Positions 17,333-26,437 of a stretch of DNA of 27,959 nt are shown piece after piece. Both the position numbers and the translations under genes were made by a program. This DNA comes from Strigamia acuminata. Lineage: Eukaryota > Arthropoda > Chilopoda > Geophilomorpha > Linotaeniidae. Position 1 is the stretch's first letter; each line of letters opens with the position of its first letter. The notes beneath the pieces were generated by a model, which was not told the origin of the DNA, did not search any database, and saw only the letters and a program-made list of their open reading frames with translations. Location: contig CASHSZ010000081.1 of NCBI GenBank assembly GCA_949358305.1, forward strand, positions 1 to 27,959. The letters run 5' to 3'.

Positions 17333-17714
17333 AGCCTTTCCGCGGATTGGCTTCCGCGAAATCCGCATTTCGGGGGCGACTATTCTGGGGATTCCGGGTG
17401 GACCAAACTCTTCCGGAAAACGTCCGGGGTGGTGTTGGGAGTGTCAATAGACTGTTTTGTGTCAAGGTTGTCAATTTTCATGTGAGTATTGGAAGGTTCA
17501 TTTCTGCACATTCTCATGTATTTTTTTTCACAGGAGCGACAAGGAGCGATGAAGCGGGATCGAGCGAGAGTGGGTAAAATAAACTGGTTTACGTCTCCAA
17601 TGCGCGTTCAAGATGGAATACGAACTCGGAATCGACTCCAACACGCCTTCGCGTGACATACGGACGCATTCACGACCCAGATCAAAAAATGATCTCGTAT
17701 TCGACTCGCTTTCT
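17333..17714 (+). repeat. 382-bp direct repeat, copy 2
   Basis: This is the second copy of the preceding block, with the same intron-like stretch at 17482-17533. Its end merges without a break into the 56-bp satellite. The lack of differences between copies points to a recent duplication, or to an assembly artefact. Confidence 0.9.
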
Positions 17715-18600
17715 AGTCGAGTACGAGTTTTGCCCTTCTTCAACGCGAAATCGTATTCGACTCGTTTTCTAGTCGAATGCGAGTTTTGCCCTTCTTCAAC
17801 GCGAAATCGTATTCGACTCGTTTTCGAGTCGAATGCGAATTTTGCCCTTCTTCAACGCAAAATCGTATTCGACTCGTTTTCGAGTCGAGTACGAGTTTTG
17901 CCCTTCTCCAACGCGAAATCGTATTCGACTCGTTTTCGAGTCGAATGCGAATTTTGCCCTTCTTCGACGCGAAATCGTATTCGACTCGTTTTCGAGTCGA
18001 ATGCGAAATCGTATTCGACTCGTTTTCGAGTCGAATGCGAGTTTTGCCCTTCTTCAACGCGAAATCGTATTCGACTCGTTTTCGAGTCGAATGCGAATTT
18101 TGCCCTTTCTCAACGCGAAATCGTATTCGACTCGTTTTCGAGTCGAATGCGAGTTTTGCCCTTCTTCAACGCGAAATCGTATTCGACTCGTTTTCGAGTC
18201 GAATGCGAATTTTGCCCTTCTTCGACGCGAAATCGTATTCGACTCGTTTTCGAGTCGAATGCGAAATCGTATTCGACTCGTTTTCGAGTCGAATGCGAGT
18301 TTTGCCCTTCTTCAACGCGAAATCGTATTCGACTCGTTTTCGAGTCGAATGCGAATTTTGCCCTTTCTCAACGCGAAATCGTATTCGACTCGTTTTCGAG
18401 TCGAATGCGAGTTTTGCCCTTCTTCAACGCGAAATCGTATTCGACTCGTTTTCGAGTCGAATGCGAATTTTGCCCTTCTTCAACGCGAAATCGTATTCGA
18501 CTCGTTTTCGAGTCGAATGCGAATTCGTATTCGACTCGTTTTCGAGTCGAATGCGAATTTTGCCCTTCTTCAACGCGAAATCGTATTCGATTCGCTTTCG
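17695..18600 (+). repeat. 56-bp tandem array, left arm
   Basis: Each unit has the hairpin tcgactcg-tttt-cgagtcga (8-bp stem, 4-nt loop), then atgcgaattttgcccttctt and caacgcgaaatcgtat. Of the 56 bp, 33 are three 11-bp CG-phased monomers. Shorter units (about 34 bp) lack the ttttgcccttcttcaacg part. A higher-order repeat of 258 bp (four full units plus one short) is seen, with the variant tcttcgacgc at 17961 and 18219. Confidence 0.9.
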
Positions 18601-21420
18601 AATCGTATACGAGATGGTCGATTTTTGTTTCCCGGACTTTGATTTGTATTCGAGTTGTTACGAGTTCGTATTTTGATCGTATTCGTATTCGAATCGAATT
18701 CGAATCGTATTCGAATCGAATACGAATCGAATTCGAGTCGTATTCGAGATGGTCGATGATTTCCACTCGCTCGTATACGCGTTGTATACGAGCTCGTATT
18801 TTGATCGTAATCGTAAACGAATCGTTTACAAGTCGTATACAAGTCGTATACGACGTGTATACACCTCGTATACGAACGAAGTTTGTGAAAACACAATTTC
18901 CAAATAAGACGTATGTGACTACTATGTGTTTTCATGTCGTAGTAAGTGTCCGGTGGATTTTCCAAACTTCGTTCGTATACGAGGTGTATACACGTCGTAT
19001 ACGACTTGTATACGACTTGTAAACGATTCGTTTACGATTACGATCAAAATACGAGCTCGTATACAACGCGTATACGAGCGAGTGGAAATCATCGACCATC
19101 TCGAATGCGACTCGAATACGATTCGAATACATCTCGAATACATCTCGAATACGAGTCGTACGAGTCAAAGTCCGGGAACGGGTCATCGACTATCTCGTAT
19201 TCGAGTTGTTACGAGTTCGTATTTTGATCGTATTCGTATTCGAATCGAATTCGAATCGTATTCGAATCGAATACTAATCGAATTCGAGTCGTATTCGAGA
19301 TGGTCGATGATTTCCACTCGCTCGTATACGCGTTGTATACGAGCTCGTATTTTGATCGTAATCGTAAACGAATCGTTTACAAGTCGTATACAAGTCGTAT
19401 ACGACGTGTATACACCTCGTATACGAACGAAGTTTGTGAAAACACAATTTCCAAATAAGACGTATGTGACTACTATGTGTTTTCATGTCGTAGTAAGTGT
19501 CCGGTGGATTTTCCAAACTTCGTTCGTATACGAGGTGTATACACGTCGTATACGACTTGTATACGACTTGTAAACGATTCGTTTACGATTACGATCAAAA
19601 TACGAGCTCGTATACAACGCGTATACGAGCGAGTGGAAATCATCGACCATCTCGAATGCGACTCGAATACGATTCGAATACATCTCGAATACATCTCGAA
19701 TACGAGTCGTACGAGTCAAAGTCCGGGAACGGGTCATCGACTATCTCGTATTCGAGTTGTTACGAGTTCGTATTTTGATCGTATTCGTATTCGAATCGAA
19801 TTCGAATCGTATTCGAATCGAATACTAATCGAATTCGAGTCGTATTCGAGATGGTCGATGATTTCCACTCGCTCGTATACGCGTTGTATACGAGCTCGTA
19901 TTTTGATCGTAATCGTAAACGAATCGTTTACAAGTCGTATACAAGTCGTATACGACGTGTATACACCTCGTATACGAACGAAGTTTGTGAAAACACAATT
20001 TCCAAATAAGACGTATGTGACTACTATGTGTTTTCATGTCGTAGTAAGTGTCCGGTGGATTTTCCAAACTTCGTTCGTATACGAGGTGTATACACGTCGT
20101 ATACGACTTGTATACGACTTGTAAACGATTCGTTTACGATTACGATCAAAATACGAGCTCGTATACAACGCGTATACGAGCGAGTGGAAATCATCGACCA
20201 TCTCGAATGCGACTCGAATACGATTCGAATACATCTCGAATACATCTCGAATACGAGTCGTACGAGTCAAAGTCCGGGAACGGGTCATCGACTATCTCGT
20301 ATTCGAGTTGTTACGAGTTCGTATTTTGATCGTATTCGTATTCGAATCGAATTCGAATCGTATTCGAATCGAATACGAATCGAATTCGAGTCGTATTCGA
20401 GATGGTCGATGATTTCCACTCGCTCGTATACGCGTTGTATACGAGCTCGTATTTTGATCGTAATCGTAAACGAATCGTTTACAAGTCGTATACAAGTCGT
20501 ATACGACGTGTATACACCTCGTATACGAACGAAGTTTGTGAAAACACAATTTCCAAATAAGACGTATGTGACTACTATGTGTTTTCATGTCGTAGTAAGT
20601 GTCCGGTGGATTTTCCAAACTTCGTTCGTATACGAGGTGTATACACGTCGTATACGACTTGTATACGACTTGTAAACGATTCGTTTACGATTACGATCAA
20701 AATACGAGCTCGTATACAACGCGTATACGAGCGAGTGGAAATCATCGACCATCTCGAATGCGACTCGAATACGATTCGAATACATCTCGAATACATCTCG
20801 AATACGAGTCGTACGAGTCAAAGTCCGGGAACGGGTCATCGACTATCTCGTATTCGAGTTGTTACGAGTTCGTATTTTGATCGTATTCGTATTCGAATCG
20901 AATTCGAATCGTATTCGAATCGAATACGAATCGAATTCGAGTCGTATTCGAGATGGTCGATGATTTCCACTCGCTCGTATACGCGTTGTATACGAGCTCG
21001 TATTTTGATCGTAATCGTAAACGAATCGTTTACAAGTCGTATACAAGTCGTATACGACGTGTATACACCTCGTATACGAACGAAGTTTGTGAAAACACAA
21101 TTTCCAAATAAGACGTATGTGACTACTATGTGTTTTCATGTCGTAGTAAGTGTCCGGTGGATTTTCCAAACTTCGTTCGTATACGAGGTGTATACACGTC
21201 GTATACGACTTGTATACGACTTGTAAACGATTCGTTTACGATTACGATCAAAATACGAGCTCGTATACAACGCGTATACGAGCGAGTGGAAATCATCGAC
21301 CATCTCGAATACGACTCGAATTCGATTCGTATTCGATTCGAATACGATTCGAATTCGATTCGAATACGAATACGATCAAAATACGAACTCGTAACAACTC
21401 GAATACAAATCAAAGTCCGG
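18601..21420. repeat. 551-bp tandem repeat, five hairpin modules
   Basis: Units start gagatggtcgatgatttcc at 18746, 19297, 19848, 20399 and 20950. Each has a stem of about 140 bp (for example 18746-18885 with 18963-19102) around a non-repetitive loop of about 78 bp. Linkers made of 11-bp monomers such as cgtattcgaat separate the modules and all point the same way. Copies differ by very few bases (for example atactaatcg against atacgaatcg). Stem centres lie near 18924, 19475, 20026, 20577 and 21128. Confidence 0.92.
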
Positions 21421-22403
21421 GAAACAAAAATCGACCATCTCGTATACGATTCGAAAGCGAATCGAATACGATTTCGCGTTGAAGAAGGGCAAAATTCGCA
21501 TTCGACTCGAAAACGAGTCGAATACGAATTCGCATTCGACTCGAAAACGAGTCGAATACGATTTCGCGTTGAAGAAGGGCAAAATTCGCATTCGACTCGA
21601 AAACGAGTCGAATACGATTTCGCGTTGAAGAAGGGCAAAACTCGCATTCGACTCGAAAACGAGTCGAATACGATTTCGCGTTGAGAAAGGGCAAAATTCG
21701 CATTCGACTCGAAAACGAGTCGAATACGATTTCGCGTTGAAGAAGGGCAAAACTCGCATTCGACTCGAAAACGAGTCGAATACGATTTCGCATTCGACTC
21801 GAAAACGAGTCGAATACGATTTCGCGTCGAAGAAGGGCAAAATTCGCATTCGACTCGAAAACGAGTCGAATACGATTTCGCGTTGAAGAAGGGCAAAACT
21901 CGCATTCGACTCGAAAACGAGTCGAATACGATTTCGCGTTGAGAAAGGGCAAAATTCGCATTCGACTCGAAAACGAGTCGAATACGATTTCGCGTTGAAG
22001 AAGGGCAAAACTCGTACTCGACTCGAAAACGAGTCGAATACGATTTCGCGTTGAAGAAGGGCAAAACTCGTACTCGACTCGAAAACGAGTCGAATACGAT
22101 TTCGCGTTGAAGAAGGGCAAAACTCGTACTCGACTCGAAAGCGAGTCGAATACGATTTCGCGTTGAAGAAGGGCAAAACTCGTACTCGACTCGAAAGCGA
22201 GTCGAATACGATTTCGCGTTGAAGAAGGGCAAAACTCGTACTCGACTCGAAAACGAGTCGAATACGATTTCGCGTTGAAGAAGGGCAAAACTCGTACTCG
22301 ACTCGAAAGCGAGTCGAATACGATTTCGCGTTGAAAAAGGGAAAAACTCGTACTCGACTAGAAAGCGAGTCGAATACGATTCCGCGTTGAAAAAGAGAAA
22401 AAC
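21421..22403 (-). repeat. 56-bp tandem array, right arm (inverted)
   Basis: This is the reverse complement of the left array, with 16 full units. The inner part (to about 21962) mirrors the left arm unit by unit, including the short units and the ttgagaaaggg variants at 21684 and 21942. The outer units carry the actcgtactcg variant and become degenerate toward 22403. Confidence 0.9.
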
Positions 22404-22489
22404 TCGTACGCGATTCAGTGAAACTAAATTTACATGTGCGCGTTGACGCGCGCGATTCGTGTGTTCTACGTGAGTAAATAGAGTGCGCG

Positions 22490-22699
22490 TCACATATGAA
22501 TACAAAATGTCGACCATGCGTCGCCACGATGCCAGTGGACGAATTCTGCGAATTCGTGCAAACGCAGAAAGTTAAAAATATTCAAATTTGACGCCCACGA
22601 TGACACGTTCGTAGTAGACGCCTCCACAACTGCTTTTGAAAAGAATTTGATAAATGTTTGGAAATAATATTTAGGATTTTCTTTAATCATATCAGGAAA
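22490..22699 (-). pseudogene. Exon-like open segment, possibly transposon-derived
   Basis: On the minus strand a good acceptor (ctgttttcag, ending at 22700) is followed by an open frame starting FPDMIKENPKYYFQTFIKFF. Its end overlaps the left arm of the inverted repeat at 22492-22594. The Asn-Pro-Lys-Tyr-Tyr-Phe stretch is faintly like the segment that precedes the catalytic domain in some PIF/Harbinger transposases, but the match is too weak to name. It may be a decayed fragment or chance. Confidence 0.2.
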
Positions 22700-23632
22700 C
22701 TGAAAACAGAAATAAAGTTTATACATTGGAAATTTTTTATAATAAAATTACGTATTAAACATTATATAGCGTGAGAATGGACACTTTGATATGAAAGCGA
22801 ATATTTTCGAAATTAAAACAATTATTTTCAAAGTTAAAACGACTATTTTCGAGTATTGTTAATTCAAAACGACGTGCAGCATGGGAATAAAAAAAATTAA
22901 TTGAGACGCGCTTATGACACGCGCTGCACAGCCTCACGAATCCTAGAGGCATCCACAACTATACGCGTCGGCCCTGACGCGGTCGTCTAGACGAGCGCAT
23001 CTGGACGCGCACAAAGCTAAGTTCACATGTGCGCGTCTAAACGCGCGCGTCAAGGCCGACGCGTATGGCTGAGGACGCACTTAGGATTCGCGAGGCTGTG
23101 CAGCGCATGTCACAAGCTCGCGTCAACCAATTTTTTGGTTCCCATGCAGCACAAAAACAAAAATTGTTAAGTTGCTTAAGAATTGATTTTTTTTGGTATT
23201 TCATTGTTGATTATTAATTTAAAGAATATTTAATTGTTTTTTAAAATGGGAAAAGTTGAAAATTTGGTGGGTTTTTGTGTTTGCTTGCTCGACGGGAAAT
23301 TGCAATCTCCCCGGCCGCAGCAGGCGAGCATTGAGCGGCATGTAATTTCCACGCGCACCGTCGAAAGGATTGTATTTGTTTATGAACTCTTTTTTTCTTG
23401 TATTGTTTTTCGTGTATTGTTTTGACGTGAAAACAATTCATTTCAATAGAATGTGACTGTTTTCAATGTAAAAATCAATGATTTCACTGGAAAACAAAGG
23501 TGGCAACGAGTGGTCGCGCGCGTCAAAGTTGAATATTTTCAACTTTCGGCGTTCGCGCGATTTCGGGGAATTCGTCCACTTGCGGCGCGGCGACGCGCGC
23601 GGCGACGTATGGTCAACGTTTTGCATTCACAT
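22492..23632. repeat. Outer inverted repeat (arms about 105-115 bp)
   Basis: The left arm 22492-22594 and right arm 23519-23632 are diverged reverse complements. Matching blocks include cgtcaaa.ttgaatatttt, gaattcgtccact, gcgacg, atggtc and attca.atgt. The arms are CpG-rich and the interior is partly AT-rich. This fits a foldback-type element sitting right next to the satellite palindrome. Confidence 0.65.
22873..23152. repeat. Inner inverted repeat (arms about 122 bp)
   Basis: The arms 22873-22995 and 23030-23152 pair around a centre near 23012. Shared blocks include gtgcagcatggg, ctgcacagcctcacgaatcc (mirrored as ggattcgcgaggctgtgcag) and acgcgtcggcc, roughly 80-85% matched by eye. The spacer aagctaagttcacatgtgcg resembles sequences at 22421 and, inverted, at 23645-23662. 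Confidence 0.75.
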
Positions 23633-23800
23633 GTCGAACGCGCGAACTTAGCTTTTACACGCGTGTGTCACGCGATAGAAGACGCGTCGTCTACAAAACA
23701 CACGTAAATAAATAAATAAATATTTTTGGTGGTTAACCCGTGTGTCTTTCCATGGAAAAAAAAAGAGAAGAGTTTTCTCGTCGTAAGATTTCTCTCAAAA
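23153..23800. other. Spacer before the five-exon gene
   Basis: AT-rich DNA containing the right arm of the outer inverted repeat (23519-23632) and an aaataaataaataaat run at 23705-23720. The short ORFs are without recognisable content. Confidence 0.4.
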
Positions 23801-23939
23801 ATCTCTAAAACACGATAGAAAGCAGTCCAACAATCGAATTTGGCGCCATCGTACGAAGCGATTTGATTGGCCAACAATGAGCAGAGTCGTGATTGGTCTT
23901 GTCTATGCCTCCTGGATGCAGAACTAACCACCCGACATC
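23800..23939 (+). promoter_or_regulatory. Upstream region with two inverted CCAAT boxes
   Basis: ATTGG occurs at 23866-23870 (gattggcc) and 23892-23896 (gattggtc), 74 and 48 bp before the proposed start codon. ggcgccat lies at 23842-23849. No TATA box is obvious. This fits a CCAAT-type promoter or short 5' UTR, by motif only. Confidence 0.35.
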
Positions 23940-25375
23940 ATGGACGCCTTAGTACCACAATTGATAGAAGATTTTAATGTAATTGGGGTAATTTTTATCA
24001 CGAATTTTTGTCAAACGTACAGTCCCGAGTGAGTGAGTGAGCGAATGAGTGAATGAGTGAGCGAGTGAGCGAGGTGATGCGTGTGACTAACGTCCATTGG
24101 ACGTTTCGTCCGTCGTTAACAGAGATCGAAACTGAGTTTACGTCCCATTCGTTTTCCTTTGTTCAGGTTTTATTCATTTATATAACCTCCATCTTCCTCA
24201 CTTTTTTTTTTTTTTTTTTTTTTTTTTCTTTTTTTACAGGTCGCTACGGAGAAAAACAGAGAGATTGGAGGGGATGGGGAAGAGGAAACGACGACTACAT
24301 CGAATTTGTCGTCCGCTGTGCCATTGACCGACACGCCGTCAAAAATGGATCCTATTCCATCTAAACGCGCTTGTTTAGTGGGTGATGGAGAGATGGAAGA
24401 CCCGGCGCAAGTTAACGAGGTACTGATTCGTTCGTTTGCTTTATTTGTCATCAATCTATTTATTTGTTCATCCGTTTTTTTTTTTTTTGTTTTTTTTTTT
24501 TTTTTTATCCGTTTGTCTTTTTTCTCTCTTTCAAGTCGTGTCGAGGAGAGGCGTCGCCACTGCTGCCACCGCCGCAGCGCGAGAAAAAGACGGTGGCGGG
24601 GGCGGTGAAAAAAGCCAGGCAGATCGCGTGGACTCTAGCAAAGAGATTCACGGGGACAACCAAACGAATTGAGAGGATCGAAGAGTACATGGGTTGGAGG
24701 TGGCGTGGCAGGAAGGAGATGATAGGTCGGTTGAGATCAATGGAGAAGAAGTTGAAGCGGATGGAAAGCGACCTGGACTGGGTCGATACAGATGTGTATG
24801 ATATGGAAGTGGAGGTGGAGATAACTGAGGAGGATAGAGAGGTGGACGTGGATGGAGTGGAAGCGGAAGTTGAAGTGGCTATGGGTGAAGTGGAGGTGGC
24901 GGAGGCGAGATCAGGGGAACGGGAGCAGCGGGAGCGGGATGATGTCGAACCGGTCGCCGAGAAAACGCGCGATGGTGGCATTCTTTTATCGTCTATTGCG
25001 GCGGACACGGTCGAATCCGTGTTAAAGAAATTGTCTGGCAAGGTAAGAATAAAACGCACGATGACGCGCGCGACCACTTTTCGACCTTTCATGTACATTC
25101 ATTTTTGTTTGATAATTTTCAGTGTGTCGATTTGATGGCGTTGACTTCGATCAAGTCTGTCGAATCGCTGTACAAGTTTCAGCAACGGGTCTGCCAACCG
25201 GTAAACATGTTTGGTGCGCATCCACCTTTTTTGATTGTTTCTCTTATTTTTTCTTTCTTTTCAGAGGGTAATTGATGATGACGACGACGGTGACGATGTT
25301 GATAGTGACGATGGTGATAGTGACGATGGTGATAGTGACGATGGTGAAGATGATGACGATGACAATGTCGACTAG
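23940..25375 (+). CDS. Five-exon gene, unrecognised acidic-tailed protein (about 307 aa)
   Basis: Exons: 23940-23987, 24240-24419, 24536-25042, 25123-25200, 25265-25375. Every intron is GT-AG, all junctions are phase 0, and acceptors follow pyrimidine tracts. Exon 1 starts with catcATGG and gives MDALVPQLIEDFNVIG; a donor 9 bp earlier also keeps frame, and an alternative 38-codon first exon at 24053-24166 cannot be excluded. Exon 2 is Thr/Ser/Glu-rich. Exon 3 has a Lys/Arg-rich helical-looking middle, then a Glu/Val-rich stretch (EVEVEITEED and so on), then LLSSIAADTVESVLKKLSGK. Exon 4 is CVDLMALTSIKSVESLYKF. Exon 5 is almost all Asp/Gly/Ser and ends at TAG 25373-25375. A basic middle with an acidic tail suggests a nuclear or nucleic-acid-associated protein (inference). 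No known domain is recognised. Exons 2-5 are well supported; exon 1 less so. Confidence 0.7.
24027..24073. repeat. GAGT/GAGC microsatellite
   Basis: An imperfect gagt tetranucleotide run in the first intron (or alternative first exon) of the five-exon gene. Confidence 0.8.
25297..25351 (+). repeat. 15-bp coding tandem repeat (Asp-rich tail)
   Basis: gatagtgacgatggt is repeated three times plus partials inside exon 5, encoding DSDDG repeats. Such Asp-rich repeats are prone to length change. Confidence 0.85.
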
Positions 25376-25389
25376 ACAGATCATTCGAA

Positions 25390-25490
25390 TTTTTTATTTT
25401 ATTTTATTTTATTTTATTTTATTTTATTTTATTTTATTTTATTTTATTTTATTTTATTTTATTTAATTTTATTTTATTTTTTTCTTTTTC
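25390..25490. repeat. ATTTT microsatellite
   Basis: About 18 near-perfect copies of attttattttattttat start just after the stop codon of the five-exon gene, so the run lies in its probable 3' UTR. Confidence 0.9.
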
Positions 25491-25527
25491 TTTATTTCTT
25501 CTTTCGTGTGTTGTTATGTTTTAATTA

Positions 25528-25537
25528 AATAAATAAA
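25528..25537 (+). terminator. Polyadenylation signals
   Basis: Two overlapping AATAAA hexamers (25528-25533 and 25532-25537) lie about 155 bp after the stop codon of the five-exon gene. Confidence 0.5.
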
Positions 25538-25786
25538 TAGTAGTTGTCGTACAATTTCATCATCAAACAAGTGGTTTAACATCGTTGTTATTACTGTTTG
25601 TTTGTTAAATTATTTGTCGTGTTCGGTTCGGCTTTGTGGAACAATCATGATTGTGTGAAAAGTTTGGGACACCTGTCGTTGATTTCGTGTATCACCTGTT
25701 GTCTGGTGTGCTTTTTAGCCACTGACTGTCGGGTCCCGTTGGCAGGACTGAGACCGAATTGGCGTTCTATTTTTCTCTCCTTTCAG

Positions 25787-25858
25787 GTCGGGAGATGGAC
25801 AAACGCCATGCGGAACGGCAGTTGCGATCGGTCGTCCATCGCGGTATTCTCGCGCTAG
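25787..25858 (+). CDS. Possible further terminal exon
   Basis: A strong acceptor (ctctcctttcag, ending at 25786) precedes 24 phase-0 codons (VGRWTNAMRNG...) ending in TAG, with AATAAA at 25894-25899. It would be in frame with the preceding phase-0 gene as an alternative last exon. A second frame (starting REMDKRHAERQL) is also open, and longer, if the incoming phase is 1. Which gene it belongs to is unknown. Confidence 0.25.
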   Translation, partial: VGRWTNAMRNGSCDRSSIAVFSR

Positions 25859-25893
25859 TTTTATGCTTGTATTGGACGCGCACACATTGCAAA

Positions 25894-25899
25894 AATAAA
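25894..25899 (+). terminator. Polyadenylation signal after the possible terminal exon
   Basis: AATAAA, 36 bp after the TAG at 25858. Confidence 0.35.
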
Positions 25900-26204
25900 A
25901 GATAAATTAGCGTACTGTATCGAAACCTTGGTCCGGCTTTTGAGGAATTTTTTTTTTTCTTTCTCGTCAACAAAATATACGCGCGATCACACGTAATAAC
26001 GTCAAAAAATGTTTAATAAACGCCCAAAAACCGTGCATTGGAGTCGTGAGCGCATTCCGTATTGCAGCGCGACCACGCGCGGATGCACATTGGAGTCGTG
26101 GACGACTTTGCGTCGCAATGTGATCGCGGGGAACGGGCTACACGCACGCTCGAATATGATGCGCGCGTCGGCAAACAATATTATCTCGTGATCGCGCGTC
26201 GTGA
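25900..26204. other. CpG-rich spacer
   Basis: No gene is supported. cattggagtcgtg occurs twice (26036 and 26089), marking a short direct repeat. Both strands carry short ORFs without recognisable motifs. Confidence 0.35.
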
Positions 26205-26437
26205 ACCTACCGGGCGGATGTGACGCGTGAATAACCCCAGGATCAAGTTTCACGAAAACCTGATTTCGAAGAAAAAAACAACATACCGGTCAGATGTGAC
26301 GCGTGGATAACCCCAGGGTCAGGTTTCACGAAAACCTGATTTCGAGGAAAAAATAACCTACCAGGCGGATGTGACGCATGGATAACCCCAGGATCAGGTT
26401 TCACGAAAACCTGATTTCAAGGAAAAAACGAAAAGAC
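26205..26437. repeat. Three-copy tandem repeat of about 75 bp
   Basis: gatgtgacgc recurs at 26217, 26293 and 26368, each time followed by ggataacccc (gaataacccc in copy 1) and caggtttcacgaaaacctga (caagtttc in copy 1). In copies 2 and 3 the caggttt/aaacctg arms form a small hairpin around cacga. Copies differ at about 5-10% of positions by eye. Confidence 0.9.

Larger units (their letters stand above)
17695..22403. repeat. Palindromic satellite complex of about 4.7 kb
   Basis: The region reads outward from a centre near 20026 as nearly the same sequence on both strands. The left outer arm is a 56-bp array, the right outer arm is the reverse complement of that array, and the middle is five hairpin modules with a 551-bp period. 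Positions x and 40052-x correspond for the inner part of the arms (for example 18676 and 21376). Farther out, the arms differ in copy number (14 full 56-bp units left, 16 right). The long ORFs here exist because the motifs lack stop codons; they are not genes. Confidence 0.9.

Noticed and set aside
17695-22403. CRISPR-like array of palindromic repeats
   Set aside because: Units are adjacent with no unique spacers, the context is eukaryotic with introns and retrotransposons, and there are no cas genes.
17613-22527. Many long Arg/Ser/Phe/Ile-rich ORFs on both strands
   Set aside because: By-products of the CG-phased satellite, open in several frames at once and repeated with the 56-bp and 551-bp units. 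Not genes.
24436-24672. ORFs starting in the T-rich intron near 24464
   Set aside because: Their Phe-rich starts are the intron's poly-T tract. Only the part from 24536 on is exon, and it is included in the five-exon gene.
24505-25098. 197-codon minus-strand ORF, Ser/Thr-rich
   Set aside because: Shadow of exon 3 of the five-exon gene. The plus-strand reading has consistent splice sites and phase.
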